A DNA stretch of 49,008 bases from Weissella thailandensis (GCF_005405465.1 NZ_BJEC01000017.1:1-49008); one strand, 5' to 3'; shown: positions 7,363-16,376, numbered from the stretch's first letter. The notes: generated from the sequence alone by a model not told the origin. Program-made: numbers and translations.

Positions 7363-8757
7363 ATGACTGAAAAAGAAGTGACAAAAAACAAAGGGCTGGT
7401 ACAAGATGCAGCTGCGGATGATAGTTTAGGCGATATCAATGGTTCTGTATCTGTACCAAAAGGTGGCTCTTTTTGGAGAAAACTGTGGGCATTTTCAGGA
7501 CCAGGGGCATTAGTTGCCGTTGGGTATATGGACCCTGGTAACTGGGTCACTTCTGTAACTGGTGGAGCAACGTACCACTACACATTACTTTCAGTTGTCT
7601 TGATTTCATCACTGATTGCAATGATGCTACAATATATGGCTGGTAAGTTGGGAATGGTTAAGCATGAAGACTTAGCTCAAGCGACTCGTAACCGTACCAA
7701 CAAGACCGGTGGTATCATCCTTTGGATTATTAGTGAGTTGGCCTTGATGGCAACGGATATTGCCGAGGTTATCGGTGGTGCGATTGCGTTGCACTTGTTG
7801 TTCGGTTGGTCAATGATTGCATCTGTGTTAACGACGGCATTGGATGTTGTGTTGCTATTGTTACTAATGCGTTTTGGATTCCGAAAAATCGAAGCAATTG
7901 TTGTAACACTTATTTTAACTATCTTATTTATTTTCGGATATCTAGTAGTTTCATCAAATCCTAATTTAGCAGCTTTGTTTGGTGGTTACTTACCACAATT
8001 ACAAACAGTTAGCACACACGGTATTCATGGTGCTGATTCACCATTAGTCATGACCTTAGGTATTATTGGTGCGACGGTTATGCCACACAACCTATACTTG
8101 CATTCATCAATTTCACAAACACGTCAAGTGAGTCGTAAAAACAAGGAAGAGTTAAAAGAGGGTGTTCGTTTTATGGCTTGGGATTCAAATATCCAATTGT
8201 CATTAGCCTTTGTTATTAATTCATTCCTATTGATTTTGGGAGCATCATTGTTCTTCGGACATGGTGATCAAGTTGGTACTTTCGGTCAAATGTATAATGC
8301 ACTAGGTGATAGTTCAATTGCTGGTGCCATTGCATCACCAGTTCTATCAACGTTATTTGCGGTTGCTTTGCTAGCATCAGGACAAAATTCAACAATTACT
8401 GGAACGTTGACTGGTGAAGTTATCATGACTGGTTTCTTACACTTGAAGGTGCCAATGTGGCTACGTCGTGTGATTACTCGTGGTTTGGCTTTGATTCCAG
8501 TTGTTGCCTTTACGTTGATTTATGGTGGTGACGAAGGAAAACTTGATCAATTACTTGTTTATTCTCAAGTCTTCTTGTCAGTTGCTTTGCCATTTGCGAT
8601 GGCACCATTAATTGCGTTCACATCTTCAAAGAAGGTTATGGGTGAAGACTTTGCCAACTCAAAGTGGATGACATGGTTAGCATGGATTGTCTTTGTTGTT
8701 TTGACAGGATTGAATATCCAATTAGTCTTCCAAATTCTTGGACAGTTGTTTGGTTAA
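7363..8757 (+). CDS. mntH: NRAMP-family manganese transporter
   Basis: The 464-residue, roughly 11-helix membrane protein couples proton entry to Mn(II) uptake. The metal-binding DPGN is at 57-60 in TM1 and MPHN at 240-243 in TM6, both intact. The preceding 40 residues form a cytoplasmic tail. GGGAGG is 6 bases before the ATG. The gene stands alone between terminators at 7034 and 8818, behind a long structured leader that probably carries its regulation. Lactic acid bacteria rely on high manganese, which fits. Iron or cadmium may also be carried, as in the family. Confidence 0.93.
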   Translation: MTEKEVTKNKGLVQDAAADDSLGDINGSVSVPKGGSFWRKLWAFSGPGALVAVGYMDPGNWVTSVTGGATYHYTLLSVVLISSLIAMMLQYMAGKLGMVKHEDLAQATRNRTNKTGGIILWIISELALMATDIAEVIGGAIALHLLFGWSMIASVLTTALDVVLLLLLMRFGFRKIEAIVVTLILTILFIFGYLVVSSNPNLAALFGGYLPQLQTVSTHGIHGADSPLVMTLGIIGATVMPHNLYLHSSISQTRQVSRKNKEELKEGVRFMAWDSNIQLSLAFVINSFLLILGASLFFGHGDQVGTFGQMYNALGDSSIAGAIASPVLSTLFAVALLASGQNSTITGTLTGEVIMTGFLHLKVPMWLRRVITRGLALIPVVAFTLIYGGDEGKLDQLLVYSQVFLSVALPFAMAPLIAFTSSKKVMGEDFANSKWMTWLAWIVFVVLTGLNIQLVFQILGQLFG

Positions 8758-8817
8758 TTAGTTAACGAAGCTAATTAATTTTGGCATAAAATGATTTAAT
8801 CAAATAAACTATAAATC

Positions 8818-8855
8818 AAGTGGCTGAATTCTTTAAAGAATTCAGCTACTTTTTT
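8818..8855 (+). terminator. Intrinsic terminator after mntH
   Basis: A 14-pair stem, AAGTGGCTGAATTC (8818-8831) with GAATTCAGCTACTT (8838-8851), is followed by T5. The stem resembles that of the terminator at 9489. Confidence 0.85.
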
Positions 8856-8885
8856 GTAGATTTGTGAGGAGGTGGTATTTCAATT

Positions 8886-9134
8886 ATGGTCGACAATAAT
8901 TTTGACTTACATGACTGTCTTGCTGAATTAACTTCAGATCCTAAAGCAGAATCAAAGATATTACAATACATTGACCAACAGCATGGTCCCAAAAACAAAG
9001 TTGTTATGCATATTGAAATGGGAGAATTAATTAATGTTATACTGTCAACAGAAGAAGGTGATAATATCTTAGCTTGTGTTTTGACTTATTCAGAGCATTA
9101 TCATAACAAGATAATTGAATTGACAGCTAGCTAA
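8886..9134 (+). CDS. Hypothetical small protein (82 aa)
   Basis: I do not recognise this acidic, soluble 82-residue protein. It has no membrane segment, no signal peptide and no motif I can name. The start at ATG 8886 is supported by GAGGAGG about 12 bases upstream. It lies between two look-alike terminators (8818 and 9489), together with the next small gene, from which it is separated by 37 bases. The pair may be a small inserted cassette. Confidence 0.6.
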   Translation: MVDNNFDLHDCLAELTSDPKAESKILQYIDQQHGPKNKVVMHIEMGELINVILSTEEGDNILACVLTYSEHYHNKIIELTAS

Positions 9135-9171
9135 TTTAAACACTGTAGGTTTAATGAGGGGGGGACGATAT

Positions 9172-9363
9172 ATGAGTAAATGGGTGCGTGAATTTTTACG
9201 CCTTGATTTAGAAACAATAATATTTGGTTTTTCGTATTATTTTTTTACTAATTTAATAGGTTATGAGCAAAGCATTACTAATGCTGTTAGTGTTTCTGTC
9301 ATATTTTGGGTACTAATGTTAATTGTTTTAGACTTTATGGGTAAATTTAAGAAGAACGATTAA
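9172..9363 (+). CDS. Hypothetical small membrane protein (63 aa)
   Basis: A short protein with two predicted membrane segments, about residues 16-32 and 39-57, and a basic tail ending KFKKND. I chose ATG 9172 because GAGGGGGGG lies 7 bases upstream; the ATG at 9154 would sit before that site. The family is not recognised. It follows the 82-residue gene by 37 bases and is probably co-transcribed with it, ending at the terminator at 9489. Confidence 0.55.
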   Translation: MSKWVREFLRLDLETIIFGFSYYFFTNLIGYEQSITNAVSVSVIFWVLMLIVLDFMGKFKKND

Positions 9364-9488
9364 TAATTGAGGTCATTGGTAGTATAAAAATAACTTCTTA
9401 TCTTTTTAGTCTTGAAATGAAAGGTTAATTTGGTTAGTTGTTACATGATGCTAATAGCAGAATTATTTAATTGAATAGCTTAAACACT

Positions 9489-9525
9489 AAGCAGCTGAAT
9501 TCTTCATGAATTTGGTTGCTTTTTT
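9489..9525 (+). terminator. Intrinsic terminator after the two small genes
   Basis: AAGCAGCTGAATTC (9489-9502) pairs, with some G-T pairs, to GAATTTGGTTGCTT (9508-9521), followed by a T-run. It shares the GCTGAATTC arm with the terminator at 8818. Confidence 0.8.
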
Positions 9526-9556
9526 CTTTAAACGGCAATTATTATAATCTTTATTG

Positions 9557-9593
9557 TTGACATACCATTATACGTCATATAATATAATGGTAT
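9557..9593 (+). promoter_or_regulatory. Promoter and likely PadR operator of the 9629-11364 operon
   Basis: TTGACA at 9557-9562 and TAATAT at 9580-9585 are 17 bases apart. An 11-base inverted repeat, ATACCATTATA (9562-9572) with TATAATGGTAT (9583-9593), is centred on the promoter and covers the -10. The next gene encodes a PadR repressor, so this dyad is the obvious candidate for autorepression. Confidence 0.75.
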
Positions 9594-9628
9594 ACAAGAT
9601 ATAACATTGAGAAATAAGGAGAACAGCC

Positions 9629-9943
9629 ATGAATATTCAAGTACCAACGGTGGTACTCGATGGTTCTGTATTGGCCGTATTAACCAAGGAAGATACATAC
9701 GGTTATATTATTACTAAGGCGATGCAAGAATTATTGGGCGTCAGTGAATCAACGATGTACCCTGTTTTAAGACGATTAAAACGTGATGGCTATTTAGAAA
9801 TATATGATAAGCCATTTGAAGGTCGCAATCGGCGTTATTACCACATTACTGAAGTAGGTGTGACCCATTTAAATGAAATCAGTCAAGCATGGGTAGATTT
9901 CCGTGGAGCAGTGGATTCATTATTGGAGGAAAGTGATGATTAA
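9629..9943 (+). CDS. PadR family transcriptional regulator
   Basis: The 104-residue protein is a winged-helix repressor of the short PadR type: TYGYIITKAMQE, STMYPVLRRLKRDGYLE (recognition helix and wing) and NRRYYHITEVG. PadR proteins with this partner set typically respond to envelope stress or hydrophobic compounds and repress their own operon. The inducer here is unknown. AAGGAG lies 7 bases before the ATG. A dyad on the promoter (9562-9593) is the likely binding site. The next gene starts 8 bases before this stop, so the two are coupled. Confidence 0.9.
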   Translation: MNIQVPTVVLDGSVLAVLTKEDTYGYIITKAMQELLGVSESTMYPVLRRLKRDGYLEIYDKPFEGRNRRYYHITEVGVTHLNEISQAWVDFRGAVDSLLEESDD

Positions 9944-10553
9944 AGAATATTTAACAGCAGTTAGATCATATTTGAATGATATTCCTGCTGATGAACGTGA
10001 AGAGTTACTACAGTTTTATGAAGAGCAAATGTTAGATGCTGGCTATACGATGGAAGAAGTTAAAGAAAAGTATGGTTCACCAAAGCAATTTGCGCGCTCA
10101 TTAAAAATTGAATATTTCATTGAAAGTGATGAAGTAGCAGATGAAGATATGCCAACTAGCAAACGAACAAAAAACCGCGTGACCTTAATCTGGTTAATTG
10201 TTTTGGGGTTGTTTGCGTCACCAATTTTAATTCCCGTGGCAATTGGATTAGTACTCGCACTAATTGGTGCCTTTATTGGTTTCCTGGCAATTATCTTTGG
10301 TATTTATGTTGGGATTATCGGAACTTTAGCTGGTGGTTTGTTTGCCTTCGTTAACGGTATTATTTTATTGTGGCAGTCTGTGCCAACTGGATTACTATTT
10401 ATCGGTGGTGGTCTGTTGTTAACCGGTCTAGTTGTTTTCTTTGCACCAATCGTTTGGCGCTTGACTCGTTGGTTATTTGAAATGTTGGTACAATTTGTGA
10501 AGTGGATTGGCCATCGTTACTTAGGCAAAAATCACGTAAAGGAGGCACAATAA
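9936..10553 (+). CDS. DUF1700 (HAAS-domain) membrane protein
   Basis: About 205 residues. The first 60 or so form the soluble helical domain seen next to PadR regulators (YLNDIPADEREELLQFYEEQ, then KEKYGSPKQFARSL). Three to four membrane segments follow from about residue 76. I chose ATG 9936, with GGAGG 6 bases upstream, rather than 9903, which lacks a site. It overlaps the padR-like gene by 8 bases and ends 1 base before the DUF4097 gene. The PadR-DUF1700-DUF4097 trio is a recurring membrane-stress module in Gram-positive bacteria; its molecular role is not settled. Confidence 0.85.
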   Translation: MIKEYLTAVRSYLNDIPADEREELLQFYEEQMLDAGYTMEEVKEKYGSPKQFARSLKIEYFIESDEVADEDMPTSKRTKNRVTLIWLIVLGLFASPILIPVAIGLVLALIGAFIGFLAIIFGIYVGIIGTLAGGLFAFVNGIILLWQSVPTGLLFIGGGLLLTGLVVFFAPIVWRLTRWLFEMLVQFVKWIGHRYLGKNHVKEAQ

Positions 10554-10554
10554 A

Positions 10555-11364
10555 ATGGGATTAAAAACAACACTCATGGCTGGTGGTAGTATGATGCTTG
10601 TTGGTGGTGCCTTGGTGATTACTGGACTATCAACCGGTGCTAAGACGTCATTTACTTGGGATAATGGTCCCAAGATTGTCGAAACACACAGTCTTAACAA
10701 AACATTTAATAATAAAGATTTTAAAAAAGTTACAATTGATAGTGGCGCGAATTCATATGTGAGAATCGTCCGGGGGAATCAATGGCAAGTATCAGGCAAG
10801 TATCTTGATGGTAACGCTGATTTAAGTACCGTCAATAATGAATTGAAGTTGGCCTTACGTGAGCCAAAAAATTCAGTTTTTGGTTTTAAAGAATCAGATC
10901 AGACTGCTGTTGTGACGGTCCCATATAAGGTTAATTTGGATGACTTAAACATTAATACTGAAGGTAGTGGTGTGAAAACACAGGATGTGTCCGCCAAGAA
11001 TGTGACAGTTCATAATAATTATGGTGGTGTACGTTTAACAAAATTGACCGCCCAAAAGATTAATATGCAAGGCGATGCTGGTAATTACCGCTTACAAGAT
11101 GTGACGGCGGATACGATACATGTGGACAGCGGGGATGCCTATTTGAAGGCACGCAATTTAACGTTGAAACAAGCTAGCCATGTGCAGGGTGATAATCAAG
11201 AAGTTGTCTTACGTGAAAGCCACCTACCAGGTATTAAGGTTGTTAACCAAGATAGTAGTATTTATGCTAACGGTGCTGACCAAGGTGATAATGATTATCT
11301 AACAGGTGATCAAAGTAAGGCTTTGACGATTGATGGCGACGAGACTGACGTTACAATCAAGTAG
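10555..11364 (+). CDS. DUF4097 family envelope protein
   Basis: The 269-residue protein has one N-terminal membrane anchor (about residues 7-28). An outside region follows, made of repeated short beta strands with alternating Asp, Asn, Val and Gly, such as ADTIHVDSGDAYLKARNLTL, the right-handed beta-helix pattern of DUF4097. It is the third gene of the PadR operon, starting 1 base after the DUF1700 stop with AAGGAGG in front. Family members often pair with LiaF-like or DUF1700 proteins at the membrane. A sensor or scaffold role is inferred. A strong terminator follows at 11399. Confidence 0.83.
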   Translation: MGLKTTLMAGGSMMLVGGALVITGLSTGAKTSFTWDNGPKIVETHSLNKTFNNKDFKKVTIDSGANSYVRIVRGNQWQVSGKYLDGNADLSTVNNELKLALREPKNSVFGFKESDQTAVVTVPYKVNLDDLNINTEGSGVKTQDVSAKNVTVHNNYGGVRLTKLTAQKINMQGDAGNYRLQDVTADTIHVDSGDAYLKARNLTLKQASHVQGDNQEVVLRESHLPGIKVVNQDSSIYANGADQGDNDYLTGDQSKALTIDGDETDVTIK

Positions 11365-11398
11365 TTTATAGACTGGTAACTAATATATTTATAGCAAG

Positions 11399-11439
11399 CA
11401 GGGTTTGGAATGATTATTTTGTTCCAAACCCTGTTTTTT
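11399..11439 (+). terminator. Intrinsic terminator of the PadR operon
   Basis: CAGGGTTTGGAA (11399-11410) pairs perfectly with TTCCAAACCCTG (11422-11433), followed by T6. Confidence 0.9.
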
Positions 11440-11459
11440 ACTAAGAAGTTTAAACATTA

Positions 11460-11496
11460 ATGTAACACAATTTGTACACCGACTTGTGTCACGCTC
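11460..11496 (-). repeat. Dispersed repeat, copy C (short, internally deleted)
   Basis: On the minus strand it begins GAGCGTGACACAAGTCG, like copies A (472) and B (29707). It then jumps to AAATTGTGTTACATT, which in copy B lies about 80 bases further in. The remaining short element can itself form an imperfect hairpin (GTAACACAA with TTGTGTCAC). Confidence 0.45.
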
Positions 11497-11501
11497 TCAA
11501 G

Positions 11502-11531
11502 TTCTCACTGTGTTTTAATCTTTGTTATAAT
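11502..11531 (+). promoter_or_regulatory. Promoter of pepX
   Basis: TATAAT at 11526-11531 is preceded by TGT, giving an extended -10. TTCTCA at 11502-11507 is an 18-base-spaced weak -35. Confidence 0.65.
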
Positions 11532-11557
11532 GGAAACACTGAAATGGAGAGTGAAAT

Positions 11558-13924
11558 ATGAAAATAAATCAATTTGGTGTTATCAAAAGAACTTTCGAAC
11601 AGAAAATTAATGAGTTGGCGTTGATTGGTTTTTATGATGAAAAAATCCAAGCCGCCATTTCAAAGGGGAGTGTGCCACTATTACAAGCACTGTTAGAACA
11701 AGCAGCGCAATCAACTGCGGTGACAACAAAGTTTGATGATTATATGGTCAACGAACAACAAGATTTAGCCGCTTTTTTTGCAACGGATAAACAAGTCACC
11801 AATCAAGAATTTGATGCCATTGCTTTGCAATTACTCAATTTTGAAGAATCAGTTGACTATAATTTAGCTGATTCTGTACAAGCAGTAAACAGAATTGGAT
11901 TACCGTTATTTAGTAAGGATGGGGACTGGTCGACTCATGATGTGTTAAATGCATGGTATGATCTGTTAACGACGCATACCAAAGGTGGTCTACAATTTAT
12001 TGATGAATTAGTCAGTCATCAGTATCTCAAGCCAACTAATCAGACAGTGTTCTTTAATGGTAAGGCGTTAGCAACATTTGACACCAACCAATTAATTAAG
12101 GAAGTTGTCTATGTTGAAACGGATTTAGATACGGATAAAGATGGTGTAAAAGATTTTGTTCGTGTCGATATTATTCGTCCAACAACAGCACAAAAGGTGC
12201 CAACTTTGTTTACGGCATCCCCTTACTACCAGGGAACAAATGATGTAGTTAGTGACAAAAAAATGCACGATGTTAATCAACCACTACAACGCAAAATTCC
12301 TAATAATTTAACATACGAGGACGTTGCATATGAGCCTAGTGCACCGGAAGAATTGACCGCCCATGAACAAACCGGCGAAACAACGGAAGCAACTGAAACC
12401 TTCTATCCAAAATCACACGTGGATTTGAATAATTATTTCTTATCTCGTGGATTTGCTGTGGCATATTCTTCAGGGGTTGGGACTCGTTATTCAGATGGTA
12501 TGCAAGATACCGGTTCACCTGAGCAAGTGGTTAGTATGCAGGCAGTTGTGGAGTGGTTGGCAGGTAATCGCCAAGCCTTCGTTGATCGTCAAAGCGGTGT
12601 GACAATCAAGGCCCATTGGTCAAATGGCAAAGTGGCGATGACAGGTAAGTCATACTTAGGAACCTTAGCGACTGCTGTGGCAACCACGGGTGTTGCGGGA
12701 TTAGAAACGGTAATTTCTGAAGCAGCTATTTCAGATTATTATCAATACTACCGTGATAATGGGCTTGTGATTGCGCCCGGTAGCTTTCCTGGCGAAGACA
12801 TGGATGTTTTAGCAGAATTAGTCTATTCACGGATGCAAGACGCAGGTGATTGGCATCGGACAAAGGAACAGTGGGAGCAATTCCAGAAGCAAACCGTTAG
12901 AGATATGGACCGCACGACAGGCAATTATAATACTTATTGGGATGCGCGTAATTATCTAAAAAATGTGCCCAATATGAAAACCGATATTGTGATGGTTCAC
13001 GGCTTGAACGATTGGAACGTTAAGCCACGACAAGTATTCCGCCTCTATCAAAAACTACAAGAACTTGATATTGTTAAGAAATTATATCTACATCAAGGAC
13101 AACATATCTATATCAATAACAATCGTTCATTAGACTTTAGTGATCAAATGAATCTGTGGTTGAGCCATAAGCTGTATGGTATTGAAAATGATGCTGTTGC
13201 GCAATTACCAGATTTGACTTGGCAAAGTAACCAAACACCTGAAACTTGGGAAACTCGTCAAAGCTGGGGCACGACGACCCCTACGAAAATTTCCTTAGCA
13301 AATGTTCAAACGCCGGTTAGTTACACAGATCGACAAACGAAAGTCGCCTATGAATCGTATAGTAAAGACTATGATCACTGGCGTTCATTAATGATTGATC
13401 GTGACAATCATGAGCTTGATCATTCACGTGTTATCTTTTCACAACCAAAACAAAAACAAGACTTATTGATTGATGGTGAAGTATCGCTGCAATTAAGAAT
13501 TAAATCGTCAACTAATGTGGGGTTAGTCAGTGCGATGTTAGTGGATTATGGTGATGCTAGTCGTTTAACGAAGAAACCTGTTCCACAGGGAAGCCAAATT
13601 GACCGTGGTGTCAATTGGCAGCCAACGCCGTTAGTTGAATTCGAACAAGCAAAATCAACACCTAATAAAATGATCACGATTGGTCATATCAATATGCAAA
13701 ATCGTGAAAATGCTTGGCGTGTGAATGATTTGCGTCCTGATGAATATGTTGATTTAACATTGACTTTGCAACCAACCTTGTATCAGTTAACGGCTGGTCA
13801 TCAATTAGGAATTGTGATTTATGGTACCGATTTTGAAATGACTGTGCGCGGTAATCAAAATATTACTTATACAATTGATACAAAGCATAGCCAATTATTA
13901 GTACCAGTGGTTACTAGTAAGTAA
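11558..13924 (+). CDS. pepX: Xaa-Pro dipeptidyl-peptidase
   Basis: The 788-residue S15-family serine peptidase removes X-Pro dipeptides from N-termini, important for using proline-rich casein peptides. The catalytic serine is Ser365 in TGKSYLG. The later HGLNDWNV and HQGQHIY stretches carry the aspartate and histidine regions. The N-terminal 200 residues are the helical dimer domain and the C-terminus is the beta-sandwich domain of PepX. Length is typical. It is cytoplasmic with no signal peptide. GGAGAG precedes the ATG. The HAD gene follows 53 bases later without a clear terminator, so read-through is possible. Confidence 0.95.
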   Translation: MKINQFGVIKRTFEQKINELALIGFYDEKIQAAISKGSVPLLQALLEQAAQSTAVTTKFDDYMVNEQQDLAAFFATDKQVTNQEFDAIALQLLNFEESVDYNLADSVQAVNRIGLPLFSKDGDWSTHDVLNAWYDLLTTHTKGGLQFIDELVSHQYLKPTNQTVFFNGKALATFDTNQLIKEVVYVETDLDTDKDGVKDFVRVDIIRPTTAQKVPTLFTASPYYQGTNDVVSDKKMHDVNQPLQRKIPNNLTYEDVAYEPSAPEELTAHEQTGETTEATETFYPKSHVDLNNYFLSRGFAVAYSSGVGTRYSDGMQDTGSPEQVVSMQAVVEWLAGNRQAFVDRQSGVTIKAHWSNGKVAMTGKSYLGTLATAVATTGVAGLETVISEAAISDYYQYYRDNGLVIAPGSFPGEDMDVLAELVYSRMQDAGDWHRTKEQWEQFQKQTVRDMDRTTGNYNTYWDARNYLKNVPNMKTDIVMVHGLNDWNVKPRQVFRLYQKLQELDIVKKLYLHQGQHIYINNNRSLDFSDQMNLWLSHKLYGIENDAVAQLPDLTWQSNQTPETWETRQSWGTTTPTKISLANVQTPVSYTDRQTKVAYESYSKDYDHWRSLMIDRDNHELDHSRVIFSQPKQKQDLLIDGEVSLQLRIKSSTNVGLVSAMLVDYGDASRLTKKPVPQGSQIDRGVNWQPTPLVEFEQAKSTPNKMITIGHINMQNRENAWRVNDLRPDEYVDLTLTLQPTLYQLTAGHQLGIVIYGTDFEMTVRGNQNITYTIDTKHSQLLVPVVTSK

Positions 13925-13977
13925 ATGTCAATAATCAAGATTGTAGGCAATAAGAGAAAATAAAAGAGGGTATAGTT

Positions 13978-14796
13978 ATGGGACGTAAATTAGTTGGCAT
14001 TGATTTGGATCGGACAACTTTAAATGATGCCGGAAATATTTCTATTAAAACACGTCAGACCATTCAAAAAATGCAACAAGCTGGTCATGTCGTGGCAATC
14101 ATTACGGGACGTCCAGTACGGCTATCAATGGACATTTATCAACAACTGGGGCTAAAATCCCCAATGATTAATTTCAATGGATCACTTGGTGAAATTCCTA
14201 ATCAAATGTGGGAACATGCTTATTCTTACCAAGTTGACCGTGAAATTGCTTTCGATTTAATTGAAAATGCGGCTGATATGGCTATCAAATCAGTGGTTGC
14301 TGAAAGTCGGGCGGATGTTTGGACTAATAGTCGCATAGCACCGGAAAATCCTAATGAAGCGTTTTTCTTTCCGCAAACGACTGACACTTACCACATGTTA
14401 GACCGTTTAAGTTTGACCACGAATATCAATTCAATCTTGATTGAAGCACAAAATAGCGATCATCAAGCACTTATCCAAGAATATGTGACCAATCGTTACG
14501 GTGCAGACCGTGTGACAGTTAATACCTGGGGTGCTGATTCGCCGGTACTAGAAGTGGTGCCAGCAGGGGTTGCGAAAGATACAGGATTGCAGATTATGCA
14601 ACGTGCTTTTGATATTGATAAGGATGATGTCTATGCCTTTGGTGATGGCATGAATGATTACGAAATGATCGATTATGCCACGCATGGCATTGTCATGAAA
14701 AATGGCAATCCAGATCTAAAGGCGATTGCTAATGACATTACCTCGTATACTAATGAGGAAGATGGCTTGGTCAAGTACTTAGAGCAGATTATTTAA
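13978..14796 (+). CDS. Cof-type HAD phosphatase
   Basis: The 272-residue haloacid dehalogenase-superfamily hydrolase of the Cof/YidA type dephosphorylates small metabolites, often sugar phosphates or FMN-like compounds. Motif I holds the nucleophile and acid Asp9 and Asp11 in IDLDRTTL; motif II is IITGRP; motif IV is GDGMNDYEM at 222-230. The residue after the second aspartate is Arg instead of the usual Gly. Specific substrate cannot be told. AGAGGG precedes the ATG by about 8 bases. It probably shares the pepX transcript and ends at the hairpin at 14819. Confidence 0.88.
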   Translation: MGRKLVGIDLDRTTLNDAGNISIKTRQTIQKMQQAGHVVAIITGRPVRLSMDIYQQLGLKSPMINFNGSLGEIPNQMWEHAYSYQVDREIAFDLIENAADMAIKSVVAESRADVWTNSRIAPENPNEAFFFPQTTDTYHMLDRLSLTTNINSILIEAQNSDHQALIQEYVTNRYGADRVTVNTWGADSPVLEVVPAGVAKDTGLQIMQRAFDIDKDDVYAFGDGMNDYEMIDYATHGIVMKNGNPDLKAIANDITSYTNEEDGLVKYLEQII

Positions 14797-14818
14797 AAGA
14801 ACAACAAAATATATTTTT

Positions 14819-14861
14819 CAGCCGTCAATCTACCCAGTAAGTGTGGGCAGGTTGACGGCTG
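14819..14861 (+). terminator. Hairpin after the HAD gene, weak terminator
   Basis: CAGCCGTCAA (14819-14828) pairs with TTGACGGCTG (14852-14861), with further pairing inside. The following sequence is only moderately T-rich (ATTGTAATTTT). Confidence 0.5.
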
Positions 14862-14975
14862 ATTGTAATTTTGAGCTCTTGCAGCGTCCTTATTTTCGTT
14901 GCCTGAAAAACATCTTTTTGAATAGTAAAAAAACGTGTAGAATAAAATTATTATATAGGACAAGGAGTTTATGAA

Positions 14976-16376
14976 ATGGCGGAGTTACCTAAAGACTATC
15001 AGACGAAGTACCGTCAATTAATGGGCGATGATGCAGATGAATTCTTTGCAGCATTTGATCAGCCAGTTGTGAAGGCTTTTCGAGTCAATCCATTAAAAGC
15101 TAATCAGCAATTGTATGATACACCCACAAACGGGCAAGTGCCTTGGGGTGACTGGGGTTACTTTGGTGTTGCGAAAGGTCATTCAGTTGACCATACAACG
15201 GGTGTGATTTATTCACAAGAACCATCTGCGCAATTAGTAGGAGAAATCGCGCAACCACAACCTGGTGAGAGGGTGCTTGATCTAGCAGCTGCACCGGGCG
15301 GCAAATCAACGCACTTGGCCTCTTTTATGCAACAACAAGGATTATTGGTATCGAATGAGATTTTTCGTAAGAGGGCGCAAATTTTAAGCGAAAATATTGA
15401 ACGTTTCGGGGTCCAAAATGCATTGGTGACTAATCACTCACCACAAGAACTATCAAAGAAATTTCCACAATACTTTGATCGCATTGTGTTAGATGCACCT
15501 TGTTCTGGTGAGGGGATGTTCCGTAAAGATCCTGAGGCAATCAACTATTGGCATACGGACTATCCAGCAGAAAATGCAACTCGTCAGCGAGAAATCTTAG
15601 TAGAAACCATGAAAATGTTAAAGCCAGGTGGGACACTAGTATACTCAACATGTACGTTCGCTCCTGAAGAAGACGAACAAATCATTGCATGGTTATTAGC
15701 AACTTATCCTGGTTTACACTTGGTTGATGTACCAAAGCATGACGGCATGTCAGATGGTCACCCAGAATGGGCGGATGGCAATCCTGAGTTAGTAAAGGCT
15801 GTGCGTTTGTTCCCACAATTCGTGGCTGGTGAAGGGCATTTCATGGCAAAGTTGCAGTATCAGCCAGAGGATGAATCAACAGTTAAGGAACCTAAATTGA
15901 CTAAAACTAATTTAACGGCTGATCAGCGACAATATTGGGACGACTTTCAACAAAAATTCTTACCAAGTTATCAACCAGGCGTTCTTTTAGCTTTTGGTGA
16001 TCAACTTTATGCAGCACCAACAGGCACGCCAGAATTAAAAGGCATCCAGGTATTACGAGCTGGGTTGCATTTGGGAACTTTTAAGAAGAAGCGCTTTGAG
16101 CCTAGTTTGGCTTTGGCTTTGGCCTTACATCCCAATACGTTTACGCAACGCTATCAATTAAACGATGAAGAATGGCGTCAATATGTCCACGGCGACACAT
16201 TCATGCTACCATCATCTATAGGTGATTTAACAAATGGTTGGTATTTATTAGAGTTAAATGGTAATGGGGTTGGCTTTGGTAAGCTAGTCAATCGTCAAAT
16301 GAAAAACTTTTATCCAAAGGGTCTAAGGTTCATTGTTCACGAGAATCAAGTGAATTTATCAGATGACGTATACTAA
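14976..16376 (+). CDS. rsmF: 16S rRNA (cytosine-C5) methyltransferase, RsmF/NOL1-NOP2-Sun type
   Basis: The 466-residue SAM-dependent RNA m5C methyltransferase has SAM motif VLDLAAAPGGKSTHLA at about 101-116, PCSGEGMF with one active cysteine at about 175, and STCTF with the catalytic cysteine near 224. The C-terminal 170 residues match the extra RNA-binding part of the RsmF (YebU) group rather than RsmB. The exact rRNA position is inferred. AAGGAG lies 8 bases before ATG 14976; the ATG at 14971 is in another frame. It stands alone, with the gat operon beginning about 50 bases downstream. Confidence 0.87.
   Translation: MAELPKDYQTKYRQLMGDDADEFFAAFDQPVVKAFRVNPLKANQQLYDTPTNGQVPWGDWGYFGVAKGHSVDHTTGVIYSQEPSAQLVGEIAQPQPGERVLDLAAAPGGKSTHLASFMQQQGLLVSNEIFRKRAQILSENIERFGVQNALVTNHSPQELSKKFPQYFDRIVLDAPCSGEGMFRKDPEAINYWHTDYPAENATRQREILVETMKMLKPGGTLVYSTCTFAPEEDEQIIAWLLATYPGLHLVDVPKHDGMSDGHPEWADGNPELVKAVRLFPQFVAGEGHFMAKLQYQPEDESTVKEPKLTKTNLTADQRQYWDDFQQKFLPSYQPGVLLAFGDQLYAAPTGTPELKGIQVLRAGLHLGTFKKKRFEPSLALALALHPNTFTQRYQLNDEEWRQYVHGDTFMLPSSIGDLTNGWYLLELNGNGVGFGKLVNRQMKNFYPKGLRFIVHENQVNLSDDVY

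Noticed and set aside
9903-9935. Upstream ATG start for the DUF1700 protein
   Set aside because: The ATG at 9936 has GGAGG 6 bases upstream and yields the usual N-terminus of the family.
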